Assembly (NCBI GenBank): GCA_934373235.1
Contig: CAKROW010000003.1
Location: 1 to 64,000 of the forward strand
DNA from: an uncultured Blautia sp.
GTDB lineage: Bacteria > Bacillota > Clostridia > Lachnospirales > Lachnospiraceae
Reading direction: 5' to 3'
DNA length: 64,000 bases
A model generated the notes under the pieces. The model saw nothing but the letters and a program-made list of their open reading frames with translations, had not been told where the DNA came from and made no database searches. Below, piece after piece: positions 16,147-23,313 of the stretch. The stretch's first letter is position 1; the number at the start of each line of letters is the position of its first letter. A program made the translations under genes and the position numbers.

Positions 16147-17031
16147 TTACACTTTCTCCTGGATGTTCTTTCCGAACAGTCCGGTAGGTTTTACAAGAAG
16201 CACGACGATCAGAACCGCAAATACAATGGCATCCGCTACCTGGGAGGAAATATATGCCTTTCCGAATATCTCAAGGATTCCAAGAAGGATACCTCCTACC
16301 ATGGCTCCAGGAATGGAACCGATACCGCCAAATACTGCCGCTACAAATGCCTTGATACCAGGCATGGCTCCTGTATATGGAGTAAGTGTAGGATAAGTCT
16401 GGCAGAGAAGAAGACCTGCAATAGCCGCAAGACCGGAACCAATGGCAAATGTCAGGGAAATGGTTGCATTTACATTGACACCCATTAACTGTGCCGCATC
16501 GCGGTCCTCGGAAACTGCCTGCATGGCACGTCCCGGCTTGGTCTTTTTTACAAAGAGGGAAAGTCCCACCATGATCACGATACATGCAAGGATAGTGACT
16601 ATGGTTATTCCCTTGATGATAAGGCGTCCGTCAAACAGGCTGACTGACGGTACATTGATAACAGTTACAAAACTCTTGGCATCTGCGCCAAAGATCAGCA
16701 GTGCCAGGTTCTGGAGCAGATAGCTGACACCGATGGCAGTGATCAGGACTGCCAGGTTGGATGAAGCTTTTCTGAGCGGACTGTATGCCACTTTCTCAAT
16801 GACAACACCCAGGACAGTACACACAACTACGGAAATGGCCACTGCAAGGACAGGTGACATTCCTCCTCTGGTAATACAGGTAAGGATGATATAGGCACCT
16901 ACCATGATAACATCACCGTGTGCAAAGTTCAGCATCTTGGCAATACCGTAAACCATAGTGTATCCAAGTGCAATGATCGCATAGATACTGCCAAGACTGA
17001 TGCCGTCTTTTAAATAAGATATAAAACTCAT
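16147..17031 (-). CDS. livH: Branched-chain amino acid-type ABC transporter permease LivH
   Basis: Membrane subunit of 294 residues with about eight hydrophobic segments. Seen are YAIIALGYTMVYGIAKMLNF and AHGDVIMVGAYI near the N-terminus, MQAVSEDRDAAQLMGVN in the coupling loop, and AAVFGGIGSIPGAMVGGILL. This is the standard LivH pattern. GAGGTG precedes the ATG at 17031. It is separated from livJ by 90 bases holding a stem-loop terminator, so its expression is probably lower than that of livJ. Confidence 0.93.
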   Translation of the reverse strand: MSFISYLKDGISLGSIYAIIALGYTMVYGIAKMLNFAHGDVIMVGAYIILTCITRGGMSPVLAVAISVVVCTVLGVVIEKVAYSPLRKASSNLAVLITAIGVSYLLQNLALLIFGADAKSFVTVINVPSVSLFDGRLIIKGITIVTILACIVIMVGLSLFVKKTKPGRAMQAVSEDRDAAQLMGVNVNATISLTFAIGSGLAAIAGLLLCQTYPTLTPYTGAMPGIKAFVAAVFGGIGSIPGAMVGGILLGILEIFGKAYISSQVADAIVFAVLIVVLLVKPTGLFGKNIQEKV

Positions 17032-17066
17032 AATGCACCTCTTTAAATTTGTTTATATGAGAAAAA

Positions 17067-17094
17067 GGACGGTTCCCACTTAAGGCAACCGTCC
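17067..17094 (-). terminator. Internal (partial) terminator between livJ and livH
   Basis: Stem GGACGGTT / AACCGTCC with a 12-base loop, followed by TTTTT on the minus strand. Because livH has no visible promoter after it, some transcripts must read through; the hairpin would favour the binding protein over the membrane parts. Confidence 0.75.
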
Positions 17095-17121
17095 CCGACC
17101 CCTAACGTTAACAGAAATTAC

Positions 17122-18285
17122 TTATTTCATCTCTACATAAGCACCGTCTTTGATCTCGAATGCTTTCGGCTCTTTGTCACATTCGCCGTCCTCTGTCCAT
17201 TTTGCTTTACCTGTAAGGCCGTCAAGCTCAATGTTCAGCATGGATGCGGACATTGCCGCACTGATATCCTCATTGGACATATCCGGTGTGATCTGTGCGT
17301 CTTCTGCTGCAAGCTGCATAGCATAGATTACATCATATGTATCGGCAGCGAACTGGTTCGGTGTCTCGCCGTTGTGTGCATCTCCATATGCCTTAACAAA
17401 TGCCTGGCTCTTCTCATCCTCAGATGTAGCGGAGAATGGTGTCAGAAGCATAACGCCCTCTGCAAGGGATGTATCAAAGTTCTCTACACCAAGGATTCCG
17501 TCCATACCGTCTACACCGAAGAATTTGATATCTGTCATTCCTGCCTCAGATGCCTGCTGAAGGATCAGAGCGTTGTCTGAGTAGTAGTTCGGAAGGAAAA
17601 GAAGCTCTGCGCCGCTGTCCTTGATCTTGGAAAGCTGTACAGAATAGTCTGTGTTGCTGTCTGTTGTATATTTCTGATCCTCAACAACCTCAAGTCCGTA
17701 CTCTTTTGCTGCCTCAATAAAGGAGTCGTGAATACCGGAGTTGTAATCTGCTGCGGAATCATAAAGAACAGCTACCTTGGTAGCCAGCTTGTGCTCGGAA
17801 ATAAACTGTGCGGATTTGCTTCCCTGTGCTGGGTCTGTGAAGCACATACGGAACTCATTGTCACCGGATGTGATACAGTCAACTGCTGTACCGGACGGTG
17901 TAAAGAGGAATGTGCTCTCTGCAGCCTCTGCTCCTACTGCAATACAGGAACCGGATGTAACAGTTCCGCAGAGCATCTGCATACCCTTGTCAAGAAGGTC
18001 ATTGTATGCGTTGACAGCCTTCTCAGGATCTCCCTGATCATCACCTGCGTCAAGAACCTCAACCTTGTATCCGTTGAATCCACCGTTCTCGTTGATCTCA
18101 TCTACTGCGATCTTGGCTGCATTGTATACGTTTGTACCGTACTGAGCGTAATCACCTGTCATAGGTCCGATCACACCGATCTTAAATGTCTCATCATCTG
18201 CTGCAAAAACAGATATCGGCATAGCCATTGTAGCTGTCATGGCTGCTGCTGATACTACGCCAATTACTTTCTTCCAATTTCTCAT
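17122..18285 (-). CDS. livJ: Branched-chain amino acid-type ABC transporter substrate-binding protein
   Basis: Periplasmic-binding-fold protein of about 387 residues. It starts with a Sec signal peptide (MRNWKKVIGVVSAAAMTATM, cleavage likely after VFA). The mature part has the LivJ-type FKIGVIGPMTGDYAQYG opening, then VLDAGDDQGDPEKAVNAYND and a ligand-lobe TPSGTAVDC segment. No lipobox cysteine is present, which is odd for a Gram-positive binding protein. The upstream in-frame ATG at 18327 is rejected because AGGAGGAG is well placed for 18285. First gene of livJHMGF; the ligand could be leucine, isoleucine or valine or a related compound. Confidence 0.9.
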   Translation of the reverse strand: MRNWKKVIGVVSAAAMTATMAMPISVFAADDETFKIGVIGPMTGDYAQYGTNVYNAAKIAVDEINENGGFNGYKVEVLDAGDDQGDPEKAVNAYNDLLDKGMQMLCGTVTSGSCIAVGAEAAESTFLFTPSGTAVDCITSGDNEFRMCFTDPAQGSKSAQFISEHKLATKVAVLYDSAADYNSGIHDSFIEAAKEYGLEVVEDQKYTTDSNTDYSVQLSKIKDSGAELLFLPNYYSDNALILQQASEAGMTDIKFFGVDGMDGILGVENFDTSLAEGVMLLTPFSATSEDEKSQAFVKAYGDAHNGETPNQFAADTYDVIYAMQLAAEDAQITPDMSNEDISAAMSASMLNIELDGLTGKAKWTEDGECDKEPKAFEIKDGAYVEMK

Positions 18286-18343
18286 AATTATTCTCCTCCT
18301 ACACTTTAATTCGTTACTACTCTTCAACGATAAAATCAGTTAA

Positions 18344-18372
18344 ATTATAGCATTGCATATTTTCTAATGCAA
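18344..18372 (-). promoter_or_regulatory. Promoter of the liv operon
   Basis: On the minus strand TTGCAT (18372-18367), 17-bp spacer, TATAAT (18349-18344). The start codon is about 60 bases further on, leaving a short untranslated leader. Confidence 0.7.
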
Positions 18373-18468
18373 GGCATATTTGATAAATCCATCGTTTTTC
18401 GTCCGATTGCACAACGCGGACAATTGTCCGTGTTCAGTTTGCATCAGTTTTAATTGTCTTACAGACAG

Positions 18469-18493
18469 AAAAAGCCCAGGGAAACTTCCCTGG
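18469..18493 (-). terminator. Terminator of infC-rpmI-rplT
   Basis: Stem CCAGGGA / TCCCTGG with a small loop, followed by GCTTTTT on the minus strand, 26 bases after the rplT stop codon. Confidence 0.82.
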
Positions 18494-18518
18494 ACTCCAT
18501 TGTCTTTTCTTACTTCGA

Positions 18519-18875
18519 TTATGCGATTGCTTTCTTAGCGATCTCAGCAAGTGCTGTGAAGCCTGCTGCATCGTTAACTGCCATCTCTGCAAGCATCTTT
18601 CTGTTGATGTCGATATTTGCAACTTTAAGGCCGTGCATCATCTTGCTGTAGGAAAGTCCGTTCATTCTTGCTGCTGCGTTGATACGAGCGATCCAGAGCT
18701 GTCTGAACTGACGTTTCTTCTGCTTTCTTCCTGCATAGGAGCTTGTAAGAGCTCTCATTACAGACTGTTTAGCAACTCTATACTGTTTGGAACGGGCTCC
18801 TCTGTAACCCTTTGCCAGTTTTAATGTACGGTTATGTCTTTTCTTTGCGTTTAATCCGCCTTTAATTCTTGCCAT
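18519..18875 (-). CDS. rplT: 50S ribosomal protein L20
   Basis: Basic protein of 118 residues, the usual L20 length. The N-terminus [20 protein letters not shown] and the later [20 protein letters not shown] are diagnostic. L20 binds 23S rRNA early in 50S assembly, and in low-GC Gram-positives it also represses its own operon by binding the leader RNA. GGAG precedes the ATG. It lies 32 bases after rpmI and ends the operon. Confidence 0.98.
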   Translation of the reverse strand: MARIKGGLNAKKRHNRTLKLAKGYRGARSKQYRVAKQSVMRALTSSYAGRKQKKRQFRQLWIARINAAARMNGLSYSKMMHGLKVANIDINRKMLAEMAVNDAAGFTALAEIAKKAIA

Positions 18876-18907
18876 TTCTTAATTCTCCTCCTGTTCGTCT
18901 CTCTATC

Positions 18908-19105
18908 TTATAAATATGGTAATGCTTTCTTCATGCTCTTAACATTAGTAGAATCAACAACAGTAGATTTTCTCAGATTTCTCTTTCTCTTCTGAGATTT
19001 CTTTGTAAGGATATGGCTCTTGTAGGCTTTATTTCTTACTAATTTTCCTGTACCTGTTTTCTTAAAGCGCTTTGCTGCTGCTCTGCAAGTTTTAATTTTT
19101 GGCAT
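18908..19105 (-). CDS. rpmI: 50S ribosomal protein L35
   Basis: Basic protein of 65 residues with the L35 start [20 protein letters not shown] and end [10 protein letters not shown]. The frame is open up to 19150, but AAGGAGG is correctly spaced for the ATG at 19105, and the family begins with MPKIKT. Middle gene of the infC-rpmI-rplT operon. Confidence 0.98.
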   Translation of the reverse strand: MPKIKTCRAAAKRFKKTGTGKLVRNKAYKSHILTKKSQKRKRNLRKSTVVDSTNVKSMKKALPYL

Positions 19106-19188
19106 TATTATTTCCTCCTTGATCTTGGTACTTCTATTTTTATATAACATCCCATTTCTGTCGGCTTGGCCGTGAAGACTGAGATATT

Positions 19189-19695
19189 CTACCGTTTCTC
19201 TGTCAGAAACATTGTCATGCTTCTTCCTTCTACCTTCGGAGCCTTCTCTACAGTCGCTACATCTGACAGAAGGTCTGCAAAATCGTCAAGTACATGTCTG
19301 CTGCTTGACATATGTGCCATCTCTCTTCCGCGGAAACGAAGTGTAACCTTAACTCTGTCACCCTTGGAAAGGAACTTTCTGGCTGCATTCACCTTTGTCT
19401 TCAGGTCATTCGTATCAATGTTTGGAGAGAGACGTACTTCTTTGACATCGATGGTTTTCTGTTTTTTTCTGGCCTCTTTTTCTTTTCTTGCAAGCTCGTA
19501 ACGGTATTTACCGTAATCAATGATCTTACATACCGGTGGTTTCGCCTGTGGTGCGATCTTAACCAGGTCAAGTCCTGCCTCCTGAGCCTTCGCCATTGCT
19601 TCTCTGGCGGACACGATTCCGAGCTGTGCTCCGTCCGGACCAATCAAACGTACCTCTTTGTCTCTGATCTGTTCGTTAATCATTAAACCGCTAAT
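19189..19695 (-). CDS. infC: Translation initiation factor IF-3, predicted AUU start
   Basis: About 168 residues with both IF-3 domains: the N-domain ([20 protein letters not shown]) and the C-domain ([20 protein letters not shown], then [10 protein letters not shown]). IF-3 keeps 30S subunits free and proofreads the initiator codon. The start is unusual. GGAGG lies 9 bases before an in-frame ATT at 19695, while the first ATG (19683) is 21 bases away, too far for that site. AUU starts are a known feature of infC and allow IF-3 to limit its own synthesis. The longer frame to 19767 has no ribosome-binding site. Confidence 0.93.
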   Translation of the reverse strand: MSGLMINEQIRDKEVRLIGPDGAQLGIVSAREAMAKAQEAGLDLVKIAPQAKPPVCKIIDYGKYRYELARKEKEARKKQKTIDVKEVRLSPNIDTNDLKTKVNAARKFLSKGDRVKVTLRFRGREMAHMSSSRHVLDDFADLLSDVATVEKAPKVEGRSMTMFLTEKR

Positions 19696-19907
19696 TGTTG
19701 TACACCTCCATGAACATGATAGATTAATTTTTTCTTTTTCAACACTGTGCAACCTTGTGCCACACAAAAAAAGCGCAGACAGATGTCCACACTTCCATAA
19801 TTACACCTGCGGCATATAGTGTCTCCCGCAGCACTGTGCAATATAAACCTGAGCCGCATCCTGTGCGCTGAGGTGAGAGTGAACTCTGCTTTCTTTTCGT
19901 TACGTAC
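19696..19907 (-). ncRNA. Structured 5' leader of infC-rpmI-rplT with attenuator
   Basis: About 210 untranslated bases between the promoter and the infC start. On the minus strand several complementary blocks are seen (for example GCACAGTGCTGC and GCCGCAGGTGT), and CTGTCTGCGC is followed by seven T (19772-19766), as in an attenuator. Position and layout fit the L20/IF-3 operon leaders of Firmicutes; I cannot confirm the family by fold. Confidence 0.65.
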
Positions 19908-19913
19908 TTAGAG

Positions 19914-19942
19914 AATATAACATGCCGCATGATATTTGTCAA
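19914..19942 (-). promoter_or_regulatory. Promoter of infC-rpmI-rplT
   Basis: Consensus TTGACA (19942-19937), 17-bp spacer, TATATT (19919-19914) on the minus strand. The spacer holds the palindrome CATGCGGCATG. A strong promoter, as expected for translation genes. Confidence 0.88.
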
Positions 19943-20099
19943 CTGTTTTTTTATTTTAGTCAGGTGAATTTCGCAGATTTTATTATACCATCGATCACGT
20001 TGCAGAATATGTGTGCTTTTTTTACAGCTTCTATTCTTTTTATGCCTCCCTCTGCTGTTCCATCATATGTTTATTGTAGCAGACAGGCTCTTTCACAAC

Positions 20100-21353
20100 C
20101 TATTTCTCAAGCCAGCAATTTTCGTAATTTCCGAATTTTATTTCCCCCGGGAGCAGATCTTTGCATACTTCCTCCACAGATGCCACATAATATTCTGCCC
20201 TGCACCCTGTTTTTTCTGAAATCTGCGCAAACGTCTCATCAATCCTTTCTGAAACAATTTTACAGTTTTTTTGTGAAATTCCGGAAAGGACTACCAGATA
20301 CTGTCCGTAATTATATTTTGTGTAAAAATCTCCTTTGCGCAGTGTATCATGAATAGCTTTCCTGTACTGCCGTGATATCCCGCACTCCTTTTCTCCAAGA
20401 ATTTTTCCGTGACGGTCCTTCAGGGTACACAGTATGATAAACACCTGGATTCCGTTTCTTTCCATCATTCTTCCTACTATATTGTAGATATCAACAAAGC
20501 TTGGAAATGAACAGTAATATGCTCCCTGGATCTCATCTTTCTCCTTAAGCCTCTGCCTGATGTCCTCAAGAGCACTTTCTGAATGTGAAAGCTTCTGCCC
20601 CATAAGCTCAAAGCGTTTCAGCATTTCTGCTGATGGCTTCAACCCCAGCTCCTCAAAATACATTTTGGATGTTTTTTCATAGATCTCCGTAGCCTCCTTA
20701 TATTTTCCCATTGCAATCAGGCTGTCGATCCTGTATAGCTGCCACTCTCCAAAAGGATATATTTCTTCTGCCTGGCACGCCAGATTCCGGATCTTCTCAT
20801 ATTCTCCCTCCTGCCTGAAAATTTCCATCAGGTTTTTTAAACATCCAAAATACAGCTCCTGATAACGGATATTCTGTACCGCAGCCCAGTCCTCCCCGGA
20901 AAGCTCGGGAAGAAATTCTCCTGTATAAAGACTGCACGCTTTTAAATAAATTTCCTTCTGTTCTTCCGGATCGTCGGTTTTCTCAGCCATTTCAACAACA
21001 CGTTCAAAGTTCAGGCAATCTGTTTCCAGAGGAATGTCATCCTCTGCCCAGTAACACATTCCTCCCGAAACAACAATATAGGAACTTTCCGGAAGTCCTC
21101 CTCGGCAAAGCTGTTTTCTGAGACGAAATATGGTATTGTTCAGACTTCCGTTTTTGTTTTCCACCTGGTCTCTTCCATAGAGGCTGTCGATAAGAGACTG
21201 TTTTGATACACCTTCCTTTCCTCCAAGGCAGACCAGTTCCATAAGCTGAACTGTCTTTGCTGCAATATTCCTGTCCAGAATAATATCTTTTTTTCCATAT
21301 TTCAGGGAAAACCTGCCTAGCATTTTTACTTTTAATATCTTTTTTTCTTCCAT
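20100..21353 (-). CDS. BTAD-type transcriptional regulator with degenerate GGDEF-like C-terminus
   Basis: About 417 residues. Positions 1-100 form an OmpR-like winged helix (LKVKMLGRFSLKYGKKDIIL, LNNTIFRLRKQL, a SARP-type start). Positions 100-240 form a helical repeat region ending in YFEELGLKPSAEMLKRFELM, the hallmark of bacterial transcriptional activator domains. Positions 290-417 (FIILCTLKDRHGK, LRKGDFYTKYNYGQYLVVLSG) resemble a GGDEF fold in which the active-site loop is replaced by NYGQY, so cyclase activity is unlikely. The start is the ATG at 21353 after AGGAGAAC. No effector is known; the target may be the neighbouring secreted protein gene. Confidence 0.75.
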   Translation of the reverse strand: MEEKKILKVKMLGRFSLKYGKKDIILDRNIAAKTVQLMELVCLGGKEGVSKQSLIDSLYGRDQVENKNGSLNNTIFRLRKQLCRGGLPESSYIVVSGGMCYWAEDDIPLETDCLNFERVVEMAEKTDDPEEQKEIYLKACSLYTGEFLPELSGEDWAAVQNIRYQELYFGCLKNLMEIFRQEGEYEKIRNLACQAEEIYPFGEWQLYRIDSLIAMGKYKEATEIYEKTSKMYFEELGLKPSAEMLKRFELMGQKLSHSESALEDIRQRLKEKDEIQGAYYCSFPSFVDIYNIVGRMMERNGIQVFIILCTLKDRHGKILGEKECGISRQYRKAIHDTLRKGDFYTKYNYGQYLVVLSGISQKNCKIVSERIDETFAQISEKTGCRAEYYVASVEEVCKDLLPGEIKFGNYENCWLEK

Positions 21354-21448
21354 ATGTTCTCCTGTTCTGTAATGTAACACAAGCCGGTATCCTGCCCTGA
21401 AGGCTTTTTATGTCATTGGAACATTACGGAGTAATCTTCTATGATATA

Positions 21449-21476
21449 AAAGCACCTGCCCGCAGGCAGGTGCTTT
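21449..21476 (-). terminator. Terminator of the secreted repeat protein gene
   Basis: Perfect 12-bp stem AAAGCACCTGCC / GGCAGGTGCTTT with a 4-base loop, followed by TATA on the minus strand, 36 bases after the stop codon. Confidence 0.82.
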
Positions 21477-21512
21477 CGACGGACTCCATATCCGTTATAC
21501 TGTTCTTATTTC

Positions 21513-22541
21513 TTATAACTCAAAACCTACAGAGCTCAGATTACTTCCGGCTTCAGATGATGCTGTTACATCACTGGTCTGGGTTCCCGCTTCTGTGTCC
21601 TCAATATGGACTACACTCTGGGTCTGTACTTCCGGATCGATCTGAACGGTCTTGAACTCCATCTGAATATTAACTGAGCCTTTCTCCGGATCAAGCTTCT
21701 GCCCGTCAGCTACAAAATATACATTATAAAATGTATACTGAGCCTGATCATCTGTGCCTAACTTAGCTGCTGATGCTGCCTTGGCTGCCTCATATTCAGG
21801 AGTACCTTCCTGAAGTTTCTCAGCTTTCATCTCTGTATTCTGGGAAAATTTCGCTGCCTCAGTTGCCCTGGCTGTGATCTTGACCTCTGCATCCTCATAT
21901 ACAAAATCTGTCTTGTATTCTTCAGGCTGCTCCGGTGTCACCGTTACCTCTGCTCCGGTGATATCCTCCGGCTGTGCTGCCTCTGCTGTCGGTGTCGGAG
22001 TTGCCTCCGGCTGGTCTGTGGTATCCTGTACAGGATCTTCCGGTGTCACAACCACATCTGTGGGGTCTTCCTCCTGTGCCGGGGTAACTGTCGGTTCCTC
22101 TGCAACAGGATCCTCTGCTGCGGGCTCCTCTGTTGACGGTTCCGTAGCTGTGCTGTCATCCGCTGCCGGTTCCGTAACTGTGCTGTCATCTGCTGCCGGT
22201 TCCGTAACTGTGGCATCATCTGCCGGCTGTTCCGCTGATGGTTCCGCAACTGTAGCATCATCCGCTGCCGGCTCTGCTGTGGAATCCTCTGCCGGCATTT
22301 CCGCTTCCACTGCCGGCTCTGCCACTGTCTCATCAGCAACCGGCTGTTCTTCTGTGCTCTCTGCCTCCACAGCTACACCCGTATCCTCAATAACATCCTC
22401 GGACTGAACTGCCACCTGGCTGTTATCCTCCACTGCGGTTCCCGGAACGTCTTCTGCTGCCACCGTCGGCTGAACCTGAAGTAACAGTACTGCCGCTGCC
22501 GCTACTGCTGAAAATTTCTTAAAATAACTCTTCTTCATCAT
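21513..22541 (-). CDS. Secreted protein with acidic Ala/Glu/Pro/Thr repeat region
   Basis: Protein of 342 residues, function not recognised. A Sec signal peptide (MMKKSYFKKFSAVAAAAVLL, cleavage likely after TVA) is followed by about 165 residues of low complexity with repeated units of the type ADDSTVTEPA. The C-terminal 120 residues look folded (DAEVKITARATEAAKFS, YTFYNVYFVADGQKLDPEKG). They resemble a domain I associate with large surface proteins of gut Clostridia, which is a weak impression. No sorting signal or cell-wall-binding module is present, so the product may be released. GGAGG stands before the double ATG. Confidence 0.75.
   Translation of the reverse strand: MMKKSYFKKFSAVAAAAVLLLQVQPTVAAEDVPGTAVEDNSQVAVQSEDVIEDTGVAVEAESTEEQPVADETVAEPAVEAEMPAEDSTAEPAADDATVAEPSAEQPADDATVTEPAADDSTVTEPAADDSTATEPSTEEPAAEDPVAEEPTVTPAQEEDPTDVVVTPEDPVQDTTDQPEATPTPTAEAAQPEDITGAEVTVTPEQPEEYKTDFVYEDAEVKITARATEAAKFSQNTEMKAEKLQEGTPEYEAAKAASAAKLGTDDQAQYTFYNVYFVADGQKLDPEKGSVNIQMEFKTVQIDPEVQTQSVVHIEDTEAGTQTSDVTASSEAGSNLSSVGFEL
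22141..22230. repeat. 30-bp tandem repeats in the secreted protein gene
   Basis: Three consecutive 30-base units (22141-22170, 22171-22200, 22201-22230), the first two differing at two or three positions, with degenerate copies on both sides. Each unit codes for ten residues, so gain or loss of a unit keeps the frame. Confidence 0.85.
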
Positions 22542-22642
22542 ATTCCATGCACCTCCGATATTCCGCCTGCCTGAAAAAACACCAGACCTTTTTGATATGC
22601 TCCTGATACTTCTGTATGTATTCTGTTGGTTATACTGCCCTG

Positions 22643-22650
22643 ATTATACC
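22643..22650 (-). promoter_or_regulatory. Extended -10 promoter of the secreted repeat protein gene
   Basis: On the minus strand TGGTATAAT is an extended -10 box about 100 bases before the start codon; no clear -35. The rest of the 22542-22872 spacer holds one perfect inverted repeat and the leader of the DUF1540 gene, with nothing else recognised. Confidence 0.5.
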
Positions 22651-22751
22651 AGTATGGCTATTTCGCCAGCTCTTTCGTCTCATACTGCCGCTTAAATTTC
22701 CATACTTTTCCATGAGTAAAAAATCAGCTTCCGGTAATACTAATGCTGTAT

Positions 22752-22783
22752 GATAAAATACCGGTCAAACCATGTATTTTATC
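22752..22783. repeat. Perfect inverted repeat in a divergent promoter region
   Basis: GATAAAATAC and GTATTTTATC separated by 12 bases, between two divergent genes. No T-run follows, so it is more likely a protein-binding site than a terminator. Confidence 0.5.
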
Positions 22784-22872
22784 TGCTGCTTTCATTATAG
22801 GATGCAGGGGAGAAAATGTCAAAAGGCATTTTCCCTTATAGCATCATTATACCAATTTAAGGAGGAATTGCA

Positions 22873-23193
22873 ATGACTATTCTCAAATGTTCCGCAACAA
22901 ACTGTTTTTACAACAAAGATATGCTCTGTTCCAAGGGAGCTATCAACGTTACCGGTCAGGACGCAAGACAGGCAGATGAGACCAGTTGCGAAAGTTTTCG
23001 CGCACAGAACAGTTCAGCGTCAAACAGCGCAGACTCCGGATGTGGATGTAAAACCATCAACATCGACTGCAAGGCAAACAACTGTACCTACAACCAGCAC
23101 TGTAAATGTACCGCCGCCGCCATTAATGTAGGCGGCTCCAATGCCCGCTCCTGCGAGGAAACAAAATGTGATACTTTCTGCTGTAACTGCTGA
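22873..23193 (+). CDS. DUF1540 protein with two cysteine-rich repeats
   Basis: Protein of 106 residues with two copies of the DUF1540 domain. Copy one (about 3-42) has C-x4-C-x6-C, INVTGQDAR and ETSCESF. Copy two (about 62-102) has CKANNCTYNQHCKC, INVGGSNAR and EETKCDTF, then CCNC at the end. The cysteine spacing suggests metal binding; family members occur widely in Clostridia and no function is established to my knowledge. AAGGAGG precedes the ATG. It is a single-gene unit closed by a strong terminator facing ftsZ. Confidence 0.85.
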   Translation: MTILKCSATNCFYNKDMLCSKGAINVTGQDARQADETSCESFRAQNSSASNSADSGCGCKTINIDCKANNCTYNQHCKCTAAAINVGGSNARSCEETKCDTFCCNC

Positions 23194-23260
23194 TAGGATC
23201 CGGACAGCTTTTCCGCACAAATATCATAAAACAGTACAGAGCAGTTTACTGTGAAATCAA

Positions 23261-23296
23261 AAAGGCCATATACCTGCTGTGAAGTATATGGCCTTT
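23261..23296. terminator. Bidirectional terminator between DUF1540 gene and ftsZ
   Basis: Perfect 13-bp stem AAAGGCCATATAC / GTATATGGCCTTT with a 10-base loop, between two converging genes. Confidence 0.85.
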
Positions 23297-23313
23297 GTTG
23301 ATGTTCTGATTTC

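Noticed and set aside
22141..22290. CRISPR-like array
   Set aside because: The repeats are back to back without spacers and are in-frame coding sequence.
21874..22407. Open frame of 177 codons opposite the secreted repeat protein
   Set aside because: Its Ser/Val/Gly repeats are simply the 30-bp DNA repeats read on the other strand.
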